A stretch of DNA of 64,000 nt, taken from contig CM034547.1 in the NCBI GenBank assembly GCA_020055645.1, positions 10,379,513-10,443,512 of the forward strand. The letters are read 5' to 3'. Origin of the DNA: Tomocerus qinae (Eukaryota > Arthropoda > Collembola > Entomobryomorpha > Tomoceridae). The translations under genes and the position numbers were made by a program. This document shows positions 52,988 through 63,179 of the stretch, one piece after another. Under the pieces are notes generated by a model, which did not search any database, was not told the origin of the DNA, and worked only from the letters and a program-made list of their open reading frames with translations. How positions within the stretch are numbered: position 1 is the first letter of the stretch; each line of letters starts with the position of its first letter.

Positions 52988-55131
52988 ATGTCATTTCGAT
53001 TAGTTTCGCGATCTTCAAAACAAGGTAGTTAATATAATATGAAAAATAAAAAAGGTACTGTAATTCAGAAGAAATCGAAAAAATTGATGTTTTTGCATGA
53101 CTATTATGTAATAATAAGGTGTAAATTTTTAATTATTGAATTTCTTAAGGACCTAGCAGTAGAAGTAATAATGTTGAGGGACCGTACCGTTCAGACCTTG
53201 TTAAAGAAGAAAAAGATGATTTGGGGCAGCAGGAAAAGAAAAAAAAGAGAAAAAAGAAAGTCGGTAGCAAAGAAGAGAGGAAATTAAAAAGAGAGGCTGA
53301 AAAGCTGAAACAAATATATGCCCCAAAAGACTCTCACATTCAAATGATAACTCCAGAAATACTTCAAAAACTGAGAGGAGAAAGCACGAGCAGTACAAAA
53401 TCTCAACGTACTCCAAGTCAATTTTCATGTCAAGATTCTCAAAGGTTCCCTGTGATATGTCCTAGTATACTGATAAGACCACATTTTCAGTCCCCAGTAG
53501 GAATAGGCAATAATGATTCGCCTGACTCGGGCACAGATTTTCCCGTATTGAGGAAATCAGCACCGTATGAACCTGAGAAAACGTCATTTAATGCATCGAT
53601 TCATCGAGTTAAAACAAAGGAACCTACAAAACTAAAGAATTTTGATCCTGTATGGGAAACGGATTCTGCTGACGATATTAGACCACAAGCCTGGGAAAAT
53701 TCCTACGAATCGGTTGAGGAAAACGTGGAGTACCCGAAAGCTACAGAACAATTACCTGAAATCCCTGTTGTTAGTAAAAGAAAACCATCAAAGAAACCTA
53801 TGATAATTAGTATCAATGAGTTAATCGAGGCTAAAAAGGAAGCCAAAACTGTTGCAAAAACTGTCGAGAGGAAGCGAAAAGACAGCAATGAAAAATTCAC
53901 AATCGGAAATCTTTTAGATTCATCTGGACCTGTAGTAATGAATAGAGGCAAAATAAGGGAAAAACCTAAACCAAAACGAAGCTCTCCTTTGAAAAGAGCT
54001 ATTATGAAATCGAGAGCTTTAAGAAAGGCAAATATAACGACAAACTTTACTAAACATATCAGTAATACCGTTGTCACAACGGAGGCGGAAACTGAACACG
54101 CTACAAGTTCTAGAGTATTTGAAAGCTTAACTAGTCAAGATAAGAATGTTTCTATTAAATCTGAAGATGAAAACAAGATTCAATGCTTCAGTTCCAGAAA
54201 CTATGATGACAATAAGAATATAAATATAATACATGAAGATAACAATTTACCGTTGTTTAGATTTTCAACTGATAGCACTAATGAAAATGATAAGCAGTCA
54301 ATACTTAAACCTTTAAAAAGTGAAGAAGATATTTTTTCCGATAAAATTAAGGAAATCATGAAAAGCGCAGAAGAAAGTGTTAAGTCTAACGAGGTTGTCG
54401 AAATTTCTGAAGACTTGCGTCTGAAAATCAAAACCGAAATGCACAGTAAAAAATTTCGTCCTTACTGTGACATGTACACTTCAAAAGATTTACATGGAAA
54501 AATTTGGGAACTACTGAAAGAACTACATAGGTTTCAAGATCGTCTGTATCACTCCGATCCTTTGAAATACAAGATCAAGAAAAGATACATTCATGGTTTG
54601 AAAGATGTCCATGCTAACCTCACCGTTAATAAACTACAGTTAATAATTATTGCCCCAGACATTGAACCTAACAATGAAAAGGGTGACAGCAAAGATTTTA
54701 CTGTCTCTGTATTACATAAGTTACATTTTTGTAATGGTTTGTTTGTTTAGTAAATATTTATAAATGCAAATACTCATTATTAGGTGGCCTGGATGAGAAA
54801 CTGGAAGCTATTATTTCGCTGGCTCGGGCCAAAAATGTCCCATACATTTTCTCCGGAAACCGGTTCATTTTAGGAAAACCAATTCGAATTAAAACTCCTG
54901 TCTCTGCAATAGGTATTCTGGACTATCAAGCCGCGGAAGTAAGTAATTTTGACCCCCCTGGGTTACAGCTTTGAAATTATATTTATTACTATTAGCCTTT
55001 CACGTTGTAATCTTTAACTTTAACCTTTACTATTCCAGGGATTGAGCAAAACCATCATGGATGAAGCAAGTAGGCTACGGGAGGAGTATCAATGCGACTT
55101 TTCTGACCGGTTATCAAAACTAAAACTATGA
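52988..55131 (+). CDS. SECISBP2: SECIS-binding protein 2
   Basis: Binds SECIS hairpins in selenoprotein mRNAs and recruits the Sec-specific elongation factor so that UGA is read as selenocysteine. Exons 52988-53024 (tentative start MSFRLVSRSSKQ), 53150-54682, 54784-54938 and 55039-55131 join in frame to about 605 aa. The N-terminal half is Lys/Ser-rich with a basic block (KKKKRKKK). A middle segment (KKPMIISINELIEAKK) resembles the Sec-incorporation domain. The C-terminal part is the L7Ae-type RNA-binding domain: KFRPYCDMYTSKDL, LHRFQDRLYHSDPLKYKIKK, KLQLIIIAPDIE, KGGLDEKLEAIISLARAKNV, PVSAIGILDYQAAE, with the kink-turn-binding pattern retained. The first exon is inferred from phase (CAA G|GA) and could be wrong; the rest is firm. 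AATAAA at 55338. Confidence 0.9.
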
Positions 55132-55870
55132 AGCTTGAAGTAATTTACGCATGCATTAAAACCGGATATATGAGCAATAAGCATCTAATGCATAAAGCGT
55201 ACTAAGATAATAATAGAATAATCGATTATAGAGTGAAATTTCCAAAACCACATAATATATCATTTTTGACTGCTTTTAAAACTTGTTTTCACACAGATCT
55301 TCAGCTTATAATGTTATTTCTAATAGCAGATGACCGAAATAAAATTGTGGTTTCCCTGCAACAAAATGCTCTTACGAAATACGTATTCTTTGACTTTTTG
55401 CAAAGTTTGGATGTGTTGATAAGGGTAGAAGGTAACATTAAATTCGAGTTTAGTTAAAAACTATTTTTCAATTTTATAGTCATTCGTATTTCGTATGCAC
55501 ATTTTGTTACAGGCTTTTCGAATCTGGAAACAGTTTTTGGCTACATCCTCAGGGTGACGAGAACATGAGAACAGCACCACGTTGACCCTCTCTAATCTCA
55601 CCCACAATTTTGTTTTGGGTCATCTACAGTTAAAAATGATATACTAGCTGAAGATCTGCGTGGAGACAATTTCTGAAATAAATGAAAAAATCATAAGCCG
55701 TTTTAGAAATTCCAATTTATAATGGAATTATTCAATCACAGCAAGTGACCTTCCGTATAATTATGCAGTCGATATTCAATGTAATAATAATTTAGTATGT
55801 GAGTTTAAGTTAGTGAACAGCAATAATAATTAATTAAAATAATATATGTGCCTTTATCATGCAATATAAA
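55132..55870. other. SBP2 3' flank up to the transposon
   Basis: It holds the SBP2 3'UTR (AATAAA at 55338 and 55678) and AT-rich DNA. No separate gene recognised. Confidence 0.45.
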
Positions 55871-58469
55871 TGTACATTTGCCACGAAAAGGGGGACAAGT
55901 CGATTATGATAGTTCCAATTGTGTAACTAAGGTATTTTTTAGCAGTAAATTGTCACATGGTTTCGGTTTTTCACCAAACTGTCAATTTAAAGGAAAATGT
56001 GTCAAATTAATTTTCTATTTGCTATTTCGCTTTACGAATCATTTTTACTGTTCATCATGGACATAAAAATGACCATAAATTCGCTAAATCATAGCAATGA
56101 CCATAAAAGGCGCAAACGTAATCTTCTTAACGACAAAGACCGTCAGGCTAAGTTTTTACGTAATTCCGGCATCTCCTACTTACGGAGAAATGGCACAGAA
56201 GTCCCTGACAAAGTAGCACCTACTGGGGTAAGTGTGTAGTTATTTTTAAAGAAAACCTTACTTCAAAATATAAACTGTAAGAGTAAAACTTTTATGTATC
56301 TAATTTTTATAGGGAAAAATATGCAATAGATGTACAAAGCCAGGATGTCTATGGGACGATGCAAAAAAACGCAAGTTATTTGATCTGTTTTGGAGCTGTA
56401 ATGAAGATAATCATAACAAGCAAAGTTCAATTTTAGCAAATTGCATACGTTGGACAGTGCCGGCAGAAAGAACAGTCGACTTAGAAGCATACACCCGGAG
56501 AAAATTTACTTACCACTACTCTATCCCAGATGAAAATGGAATTTACCATGCAGTTTGTTTGCCAACACTTTTACATGTATTTTGTATATCAAAAAAGCGT
56601 GTGGTCAATGTACAAAACAAACTTTTAGAGGGGGAGTTGAAATTAATGGATGGAAGGGGATTACATTTTAACCGGCCAAATCGTCATTCAGAAGAAGTGA
56701 AAGAAACTATTCTGCAACACATACACAAGTATCCGAAGATTATTAGCCACTACTGCAGAGGGGTACTTCAAAACATTCTATAAAGATACTATTATGACAT
56801 AAATAAGCACAATATAATAAAATCAACGTACTGTGCCGTTTTACTTTTAGAATGGTAACCCAATGCGTGAATATCTACAGTGTGAACTTACTATTTCGAA
56901 GATGTTTAGGGATTTTGTTGCGGAAGTGGGTGAAGACTATTTACACTTAAAAAAACTCTATCGGAAAATCTTCTTGAGCACAGGACTAAAAATTGGAGCT
57001 CCAAAATCTGACACTTGTGATTATTGTGATAAGATTCACATAAAATTGATAAATACCAGCAGACAAGAACTAGATGCAATAGCTCAACTAGAAACCGAGC
57101 AGAGGATTCATCATGAAAATGCAGACATAGGATACCAAGGTTTAAGACTTGATACTCAGCGTGCCCGAGAAGACCCTTCATTTGTTGTTATGTGTGTTGA
57201 CCTTCAAAAAGTATGTTTATATTCAAGTTTGTTTATAATTAGTAATTTAAAAAATAATTTTCTTAAATAATATTCTTTATTTTAGGTTCTACTGTCTCCT
57301 GTACTTACAAACTCGGAATATTATTATTTGAGAAAGTTTTTTACATACAATTTGGGCATTTCTCTACCAGCAGGCAATCAATCAACTATGTGTATTTGGA
57401 ATGAACATGAAGGAAAACGGGGGTTCATTGAAGTGGCAAGTTGCATATTAAAGTACATTCAAGACAATTTTACACATCTAGAACAAGGACAGCAGCGTAC
57501 GTTAACTATGTGGTCTGATCGCTGTGCTGGACAGAACAACAACTATGGAATGATCTGTCTCTATAAGTATTTGATTCATATTGGTTACTTCACCGAAGTT
57601 AACCAGAAATTTCTTGTAAGTGGCCATTCATTTTTGCCCAATGATAGGATGTTTGCAATTATTGAGAGAAAGTTAAAAACATCGAAAATTTATGAACCAC
57701 AAGACATAATTCATGCCATAGTGGATTCTTCTCCGGAAAATCCGTTCAACATTCAGCTAATGAATAGAGGCGATTTCAAAGCGCTTCACGTTTTAAAAGA
57801 ACTGATACCAAAGCCACAAACTCTGCAAGTAAGTCGAGTTCATTGGATCCAAATGAATGTAGTTAACCCTTATGAAATACTTTCAAAGATGAACCATTTG
57901 CCCGATAGTCAATGGGTTTCACATAATTTATTATGCCCTTACTCTGGACGAATACCATTTAATGAACGGTTGGCGTGGAAAGCCATTGGATTGAGGACAT
58001 TATTTTTGAAGCGGAATATCCTAATTCGATTCCAATTTGTCCCAACAAAATCAAGGATTTAAAATCAATGCTGGCTTATATACCATCTAATAGACAGAAC
58101 TTTCTGCTGCAGATTATTACCGACAATAATAGATCTGGTCAATAGTTTATGTATATAAACATCTTTTACGAAATGAAATGCTGTCATTCATAGATATTGT
58201 GGAATAATGAATTGATATTTAAAATTTTATGCTCTTTAAATTAATGTTATGTGAAGCAGGTTGTGCACAAAGTTCTACTTTCGCAAATTACAATAAAGTT
58301 TGGTCTAAAGTTTAACGTCTTTCTGAGCCCATGAGTTCTAAACATAACAATAATATTTTTCCCAAGTCAGAAACCTTGAAAATCAACAATTTTTAGAAAT
58401 TTGCATAGCTCATAGCAACATTTGCAAATATCATAATCGACTTGTCCCCCTTTTCGTGGCAAATGTACA
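55871..58469. mobile_element. DNA transposon with 35-bp perfect TIRs, unclassified family
   Basis: TIR 55877-55911 (starts TTTGCCACGAAAAGGGGG) is the exact reverse complement of 58429-58463. Both ends are flanked by TGTACA (55871-55876 and 58464-58469), which is either a 6-bp target-site duplication or, being palindromic, an extension of the TIRs to 41 bp; a TA or 4-bp duplication is also compatible. The 2.6-kb interior carries one multi-exon gene in plus orientation with its own AATAAA (58292). Exact TIR identity indicates recent transposition. The class is not one of the common ones by ends or protein as far as I can recognise. Confidence 0.88.
56057..58145 (+). CDS. Transposase-like protein of an uncharacterised arthropod family
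   Basis: Exons 56057-56227, 56313-56762, 56851-57210 and 57286 onward, phase 0 throughout. The N-terminus is basic (NDHKRRKRNLLNDKDRQAKF), followed by a Cys-rich motif CNRCTKPGCLW and a second Cys pair CDYCDKIH that could bind zinc. A hydrophobic strand VVMCVDLQKV carries an Asp, then TMWSDRCAGQNNNYGMICLY, a D-x-C-x-GQN motif that reads like the second acidic site of an RNase H-fold (DDE) transposase. GHSFLPNDRMFAIIE follows. This protein type is common as 'uncharacterised' arthropod predictions. Around 57915-57995 the frame changes: the main frame stops at 58062, but the neighbouring frame continues with NKIKDLKSMLAYIPSN to a TAG at 58143-58145. That is either a one-base lesion or a short unrecognised intron. 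Transposase role is inferred from the flanking TIRs. Confidence 0.75.
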
Positions 58470-59421
58470 AATGTCCTCTACGTTGTCGAAATTTCGAAAT
58501 GTGAGTACTGTTTGATAATTGTTATTTCGTTAAGTTTGTGATATTAGTTTATTTACTTTAGATATATTTATTATTTGCCTTCATAATTTGGATTAATTGT
58601 TGTTATAATATATTTTTAATTTTCATTAAAGAACCTGCAAACACAACAATTTAAAGTAGTTTCGAAGAACTATATAGCTTAAAAATGGCTTAAATACAGA
58701 ACATGAAACAAAATGTCACTATTCATCCATTCTCGTATTGTAGCCGGGCCAGTAGCTTATTTTCACACATTAAAGAAAGCTACCTACACCATACCTTGTA
58801 GGAAAACTACCCCCATATCTACAGGAGACATACACCTACGATATCATAATATTATTATTATAGTCATAAATCTAGACATCATTCACACTCAAGATCCAGT
58901 AGGGACGTTTCAACTTTCAAGCAGAACAATTGATTAAACTTTCTCAAGATAGTCCGTTCCGTACCCCAAAATCCTATTCATATTCGTATACCATAATATG
59001 GTTTATATGAGTAAATACAGTAAATAATACTTTCTCAGTTGAGTGATTAGTGATTGAGTGAACAATATCATTTTGACGATTTGGGTTTGATATACAATTA
59101 CTATAAATTATTACTTTTACAACTTCTATTTTCATAGATTACACCGATTACACCATAGAATACCCATAACAGGGGTTTCGCAAGACCACGATGACGAAAC
59201 CCAACAGTTTGTTTGGCGGCAACGAAGAAGTCGAATGTAACATCCCGTAAGTAACGTAGATCTGCTCACTGCTCAAGCCTTACTCAATGTCAGTGCTTTG
59301 ATTCCCTTGATTACTTGAATTTATTCGGGAAATCATCCTCCTAAACCGAGATCAACGATTGAGGAACACGGAAGAAATCTCCAGAAGGTCAGGATTAGAT
59401 TCTCCTTTCGACCCTGACAAA
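58470..59421. other. Spacer between transposon and PUSL1-like gene
   Basis: AT-rich DNA with no recognised exon or element. The right part presumably contains the PUSL1-like promoter and 5'UTR. Confidence 0.4.
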
Positions 59422-60944
59422 ATGAGAAGATTGGTTTTATATTTCTCTTACATTGGAACTTATTATAAGTATAAACTTTTTTGTAAACCCTCTACACCCT
59501 ACTACACCCTAATTTGTTTCCTTCTTAAAATTTTTAAACTAATTGCTGTCAATGTCAACATTGTAATATAATAATATTATTCTAATGTTAATAGGGTTAA
59601 TATAAAAATTACAATTTTGACGGTGTACATAAGTCATAAGGCTGGCGGTCAGCGGTGGCGACTATTTAATAGTTTTCAAGTTCAAAATTGAAACAATTTT
59701 GTGTTTTAGAGGTGTTCAGAGGCGTCTTCCTCCAGAGATTCAATGCCCCGATGTCGATACTGTGCAGGGAATCATTGAACATGGTATCAAAACCATCTTC
59801 AAAATACCACAAGGAAAGGATTTAAATCTAACATTATCGAGCAGAACTGATGCTGGTGTTCACGCATTGCTAAATACGTGTCATTTAAATTTAGAAGGTT
59901 ATAATAATTATATTCATGTCTTGCATCATATAAAACTAAGCACGACTATTAGTAAATTGGAATATAAAATAATGTATTTTATTACATTAATAATTATTAT
60001 TGTTGTTTTGCAGAAATACCTGCTTATATTGGTCCGGTTTCACTATGTCAAAGTCTTAATTTGTTTTTGGAGAAGAATGAAACAGAAATCAGAGTCCAAC
60101 GTATAATTGAAGTTCCGAAAAGTTTTCACTGTCGGTATGACGCGAGTTCTAGGACTTACAGATACAGAGTTGCTGTACTTAAAGATAACGGTTAGTTATA
60201 CGCAAGGCTCTAGTCTTGAAAGCTAAATGCGAGAATAAATAGATTTTTAAATCCATTGCCCGTATATCACTTAGTTTACATTAATTTTTCTTGCAGATTT
60301 AAAAAATACTTCTTCTTTGAAACGACTTTCAAGCGGTTTGCCCTTGACGGAGCTAAACCGCGTTCATATTGTGTGCCAGCCATTTGATAGAGATATTGTT
60401 TTCGACGCCTGTAAGTTGTTCCTTGGTACATGGAATTTCAAAACATTTTGCGGCCATATTACGAAAGAAGAACGCGACAAAAAATCTGATGACTTTTTTG
60501 TAAAGACAATTGAGCGGTTTTCATTTTCTCTGATGAGCACTGTAAACTCCAATGATTCTTATAATTGGGAGCCTTCCTGCAAAGAGTATGATTTGTACGA
60601 GTTTAATATAGAAGGAAGTGGTTTTGTCCGCAGACAGGTACAGTAGAATTAGAATAAATATTTATATAGATTTATTGAATTTTAAAATGCATGTTACAGG
60701 AAGAAAAGAAAAGAAAAAATATTATCTGAAAATACATTACATTTGGTTCTAGGTTAGGCGCATGGTGGCAGTTCTACTGAATGTTGGGAATGGGCATTTG
60801 AAATTTGACGATATTTTATATTTGTTGGAGAATCCCAGTGAAAAGAATTGGAGAAGTGAAGTAGAATCAGCGTCAGCTGGGGGATTGTATTTAAAATCAG
60901 TGAATTACAAACACGTCCCCGTTTTAAGGGGATTTTTGTCGTGA
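59422..60944 (+). CDS. PUSL1: tRNA pseudouridine synthase-like 1 (TruA family)
   Basis: TruA-type enzyme that converts uridine to pseudouridine in RNA; human PUSL1 is mitochondrial. Five exons (59422-59468, 59710-59897, 60014-60190, 60297-60637, 60753-60944) give 314 aa; human PUSL1 is about 303. The start MRRLVLYFSYIGTYYKGVQRR matches motif I. LTLSSRTDAGVHAL contains the catalytic Asp63. FHCRYDASSRTYRYRV is motif II. YEFNIEGSGFVRRQVRRMVAVLLNVG is motif III, and the protein ends with the GLYLKSV block. No clear mitochondrial presequence precedes the first ATG. All catalytic elements are intact. Only 29 bp separate its stop from the next ATG. Confidence 0.92.
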
Positions 60945-60973
60945 AAATAGAAATGTTCTAATTAGTAATAGTA

Positions 60974-61612
60974 ATGGAAGAAGAAGATTCATGTACTTCT
61001 AGCTTTTTGAAAGAAGTACGTGGAAAACTCAAGAAAGGACTGCAGCCTACGCAAATAAAGTTGACGAAGAGTGACGGAACAGTAACTATTTTAGAAAAAC
61101 AAGGTCAAATAGTGACGAAAAGTGTTGAAAAGAAAACCGAAGGATTCGTAGTAGACTTAAAACCGGATTTATCTGTTGGACGAGTAAGGCCCTGGCTGTT
61201 GATCTCGTCCCAAGATGTGCCAAACGATTTTTCATTAGTAAAAGAACATAATGTTGTCTATATATTGTCATTAATGCCTCATTTTGTGCTTCAATCAACA
61301 GTATTATCAATCATAAAGGAACAAATGTGCCTTGCTATTTATGACGAAGAGTGTTTCTCTTTGAGTGATTCAATTCACATAAGTAAAGGGCTGGAATTTA
61401 TTCATGAAGCCAAAAATAAAGTTGAAAATGGGGCGTGTGTACTTGTACATTGCAATGCAGGAATATCAAGAGCTCCGACAATTGTAATGTTATTTTTAAT
61501 GATGTATGAAAATTTGTCATTTGAAGAGGCATACAATGATGTTATTAAAGTAAGACCTAATATAAAACCGAACAGTGGGTTTTTGAAACAGTTGAAGTCA
61601 TATAGGTGTTGA
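60974..61612 (+). CDS. DUSP19: Dual-specificity phosphatase 19-like
   Basis: Small atypical dual-specificity phosphatase (DUSP19/SKRP1 group, linked to JNK signalling in vertebrates). A single intronless exon of 212 aa. An N-terminal basic region is followed by VRPWLLISSQDVPNDFSLVKEHNVVYILSL, which matches human IKPWLLLGSQD...THILN. The P-loop VLVHCNAGISRAPTIV carries the nucleophile Cys160 and Arg166; Asp124 (AIYDEECF) is a candidate general acid. VRPNIKPNSGFLKQLKSY completes the family signature. It starts 29 bp after the PUSL1-like stop, with a minimal ATG-TTC-TAA in between, so it may share a transcript with it. AATAAA at 61823. Confidence 0.92.
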   Translation: MEEEDSCTSSFLKEVRGKLKKGLQPTQIKLTKSDGTVTILEKQGQIVTKSVEKKTEGFVVDLKPDLSVGRVRPWLLISSQDVPNDFSLVKEHNVVYILSLMPHFVLQSTVLSIIKEQMCLAIYDEECFSLSDSIHISKGLEFIHEAKNKVENGACVLVHCNAGISRAPTIVMLFLMMYENLSFEEAYNDVIKVRPNIKPNSGFLKQLKSYRC

Positions 61613-61822
61613 CTATATGCTATATAATTATAGATCTATAATAATCTATATGGATATGACAGTAGTAAGTGTTTGTAACGAAATTGTGTATTGATATTCT
61701 TACTCGTTCACACCTCACATATATTGAATATTGCAAATATTTAACTACATAGATATTAATACTAATAATAGTAGTAGGAATAATATGTGTAAAAGCTAGG
61801 TATATCATATATGTATTAATAT

Positions 61823-61828
61823 AATAAA
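61823..61828 (+). terminator. Polyadenylation signal after DUSP19-like gene
   Basis: AATAAA about 210 nt after the DUSP19-like stop. No AATAAA lies between the PUSL1-like and DUSP19-like frames, so this could serve both. Confidence 0.45.
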
Positions 61829-61960
61829 AGCTAAATAGTCATCATTGATATTATTATTTATTATTTATTACACTTACATTTGGTCATGAGTGAGTGCATA
61901 TATGTTATTAAATAGGCAATGCAATAATCCTTCATAGTATGATGCTCAGCTTTGCAATAG

Positions 61961-62158
61961 TTAACGTTCAGGCACGTATCTAGAAAGTTCAAGGGGGGCG
62001 GAAGCAAAAATTATACCAAAAATAAGACATATACGCGCGAAGCGCGAAAAAATTTTGCAATTTTAGGCCATTTTTGAGAAAAAAATCTTCTTTTTCTCAG
62101 ATTTAGGGGGGGCGCTGCGCCCCCTCCGCCCCCTACTAAATTCGTGCTTGTTAACGTT
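61961..62158. mobile_element. hAT-like MITE with 8-bp target-site duplication
   Basis: The direct repeat TTAACGTT (61961-61968 and 62151-62158) brackets a 182-bp element starting CAGGCACGTATCTAGA and ending TTCGTGCTTG, imperfect TIRs of the CAGG...CYTG style seen in hAT transposons. The inside is GC-rich, with a GGGGGCGCTGCGCCCCC hairpin and a GCGCGAAGCGC motif, unlike the AT-rich surroundings. Non-coding and non-autonomous. Confidence 0.72.
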
Positions 62159-62660
62159 AACCCCAATGTGGATCGAACGTAAAAAGGTGATGTGGGAGAG
62201 ACTGTCATAGGTTCGAATCACATTGGTTAACCACATGTTGAATTCTTATAATTCTTCGTGAATACCTGATGTAAATAATGCGTGGATATTGTAATTAAAT
62301 ACGACCAACAATACTTCATTACTATATTATATTTACATTTACCTGTCATTAGATTTACTTATTATAATAATAGATTTCAATGATTTGCTGTAGAGACAAG
62401 GAGAACATTTTGAACAGTTGTTTTCACTATTCTGGGTATAAAACATCGGTAATCAATATAATGTTTGAAAAGGGCGTTAAATTGTAATATTATGGAAGTT
62501 ATCAAAGGATTCATACTTTATTCGCAATATATATATTGCATACGCATACCTTACGGGCCAAAACTATACAATACATTCAATTGCATATGCTGACAGTTAA
62601 AGCTACATATTGAGATCTACAGCTACACTACATACAGCTATTATTATTTACTTATAAGGA
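62159..62660. other. Spacer with an imperfect inverted repeat
   Basis: It includes an inverted repeat (GTTAACC..AATGTG near 62151-62179 against CACATTGGTTAAC near 62219-62231) that contains a B-box-like GGTTCGAATC, and further right degenerate satellite-like text (GTTAAAGCTACA). No gene. Confidence 0.4.
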
Positions 62661-63115
62661 TTAAGGGGGTGCCGTAGTGGTAGGTTTTCATGTATTTTCC
62701 TACTCAAGGAAATCATGGATAAGTCACCTAATTTTCAATCAATCTGGGGATAGTTAGTCTCAAAATTTAGACTGACGACTCTGGAGGGTCACAAGTTTGA
62801 AACCTGTTATAATTTGGACCTACAAAGGTCACAGTGGCCATTCTACCAAAAAGTTTGTTTTTTTGGCGGGATAGGTTTATATTTTTTTTTAAATAACTAA
62901 AAGAATTTTTGAACAAAACGGAAACTTATGACCCTCCAGGACCCTGTACGAATATTAGGTAAAAAAATCAAGATTGAAAACCGAAGAGCTTTTGAGTTTT
63001 CTTTGATTTCCTAAAAAAATAAAATTTGAATGTTTTTGTACTCAACTCAATGTAAATACATTGAGTTCATGCCAAATTCAGCTAGATATCTCGACAGAGG
63101 GGTGCGCCCCCTTAA
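62661..63115. mobile_element. TTAA-flanked MITE inserted in satellite DNA
   Basis: A 447-bp element (62665-63111) starting GGGGGTGC and ending GCGCCCCC is bounded by TTAA on both sides, the target duplication of piggyBac and Kolobok superfamilies. Internal complementarity (TGGAGGGTCACAAGTTT near 62782 against AAACTTATGACCCTCCA near 62922) suggests a long imperfect hairpin. Satellite-like text flanks both sides, so it probably landed in an older array. Non-coding. Confidence 0.65.
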
Positions 63116-63179
63116 AGTTATCATTCACTTACATTACATATATGATGAGAGTACGTACTTCCACAACATATATACTTGC

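Noticed and set aside
58063-58145. Treating 58062 as the natural end of the transposase
   Set aside because: The alternative frame continues with ordered, family-like sequence to 58145, so the 58062 stop is probably due to a frame lesion or missed intron.
62155-62232. Possible tRNA gene or tRNA-derived SINE (B-box-like GGTTCGAATC)
   Set aside because: No proper A box and no cloverleaf with a 7-bp acceptor stem. The pairing seen is a simple imperfect inverted repeat.
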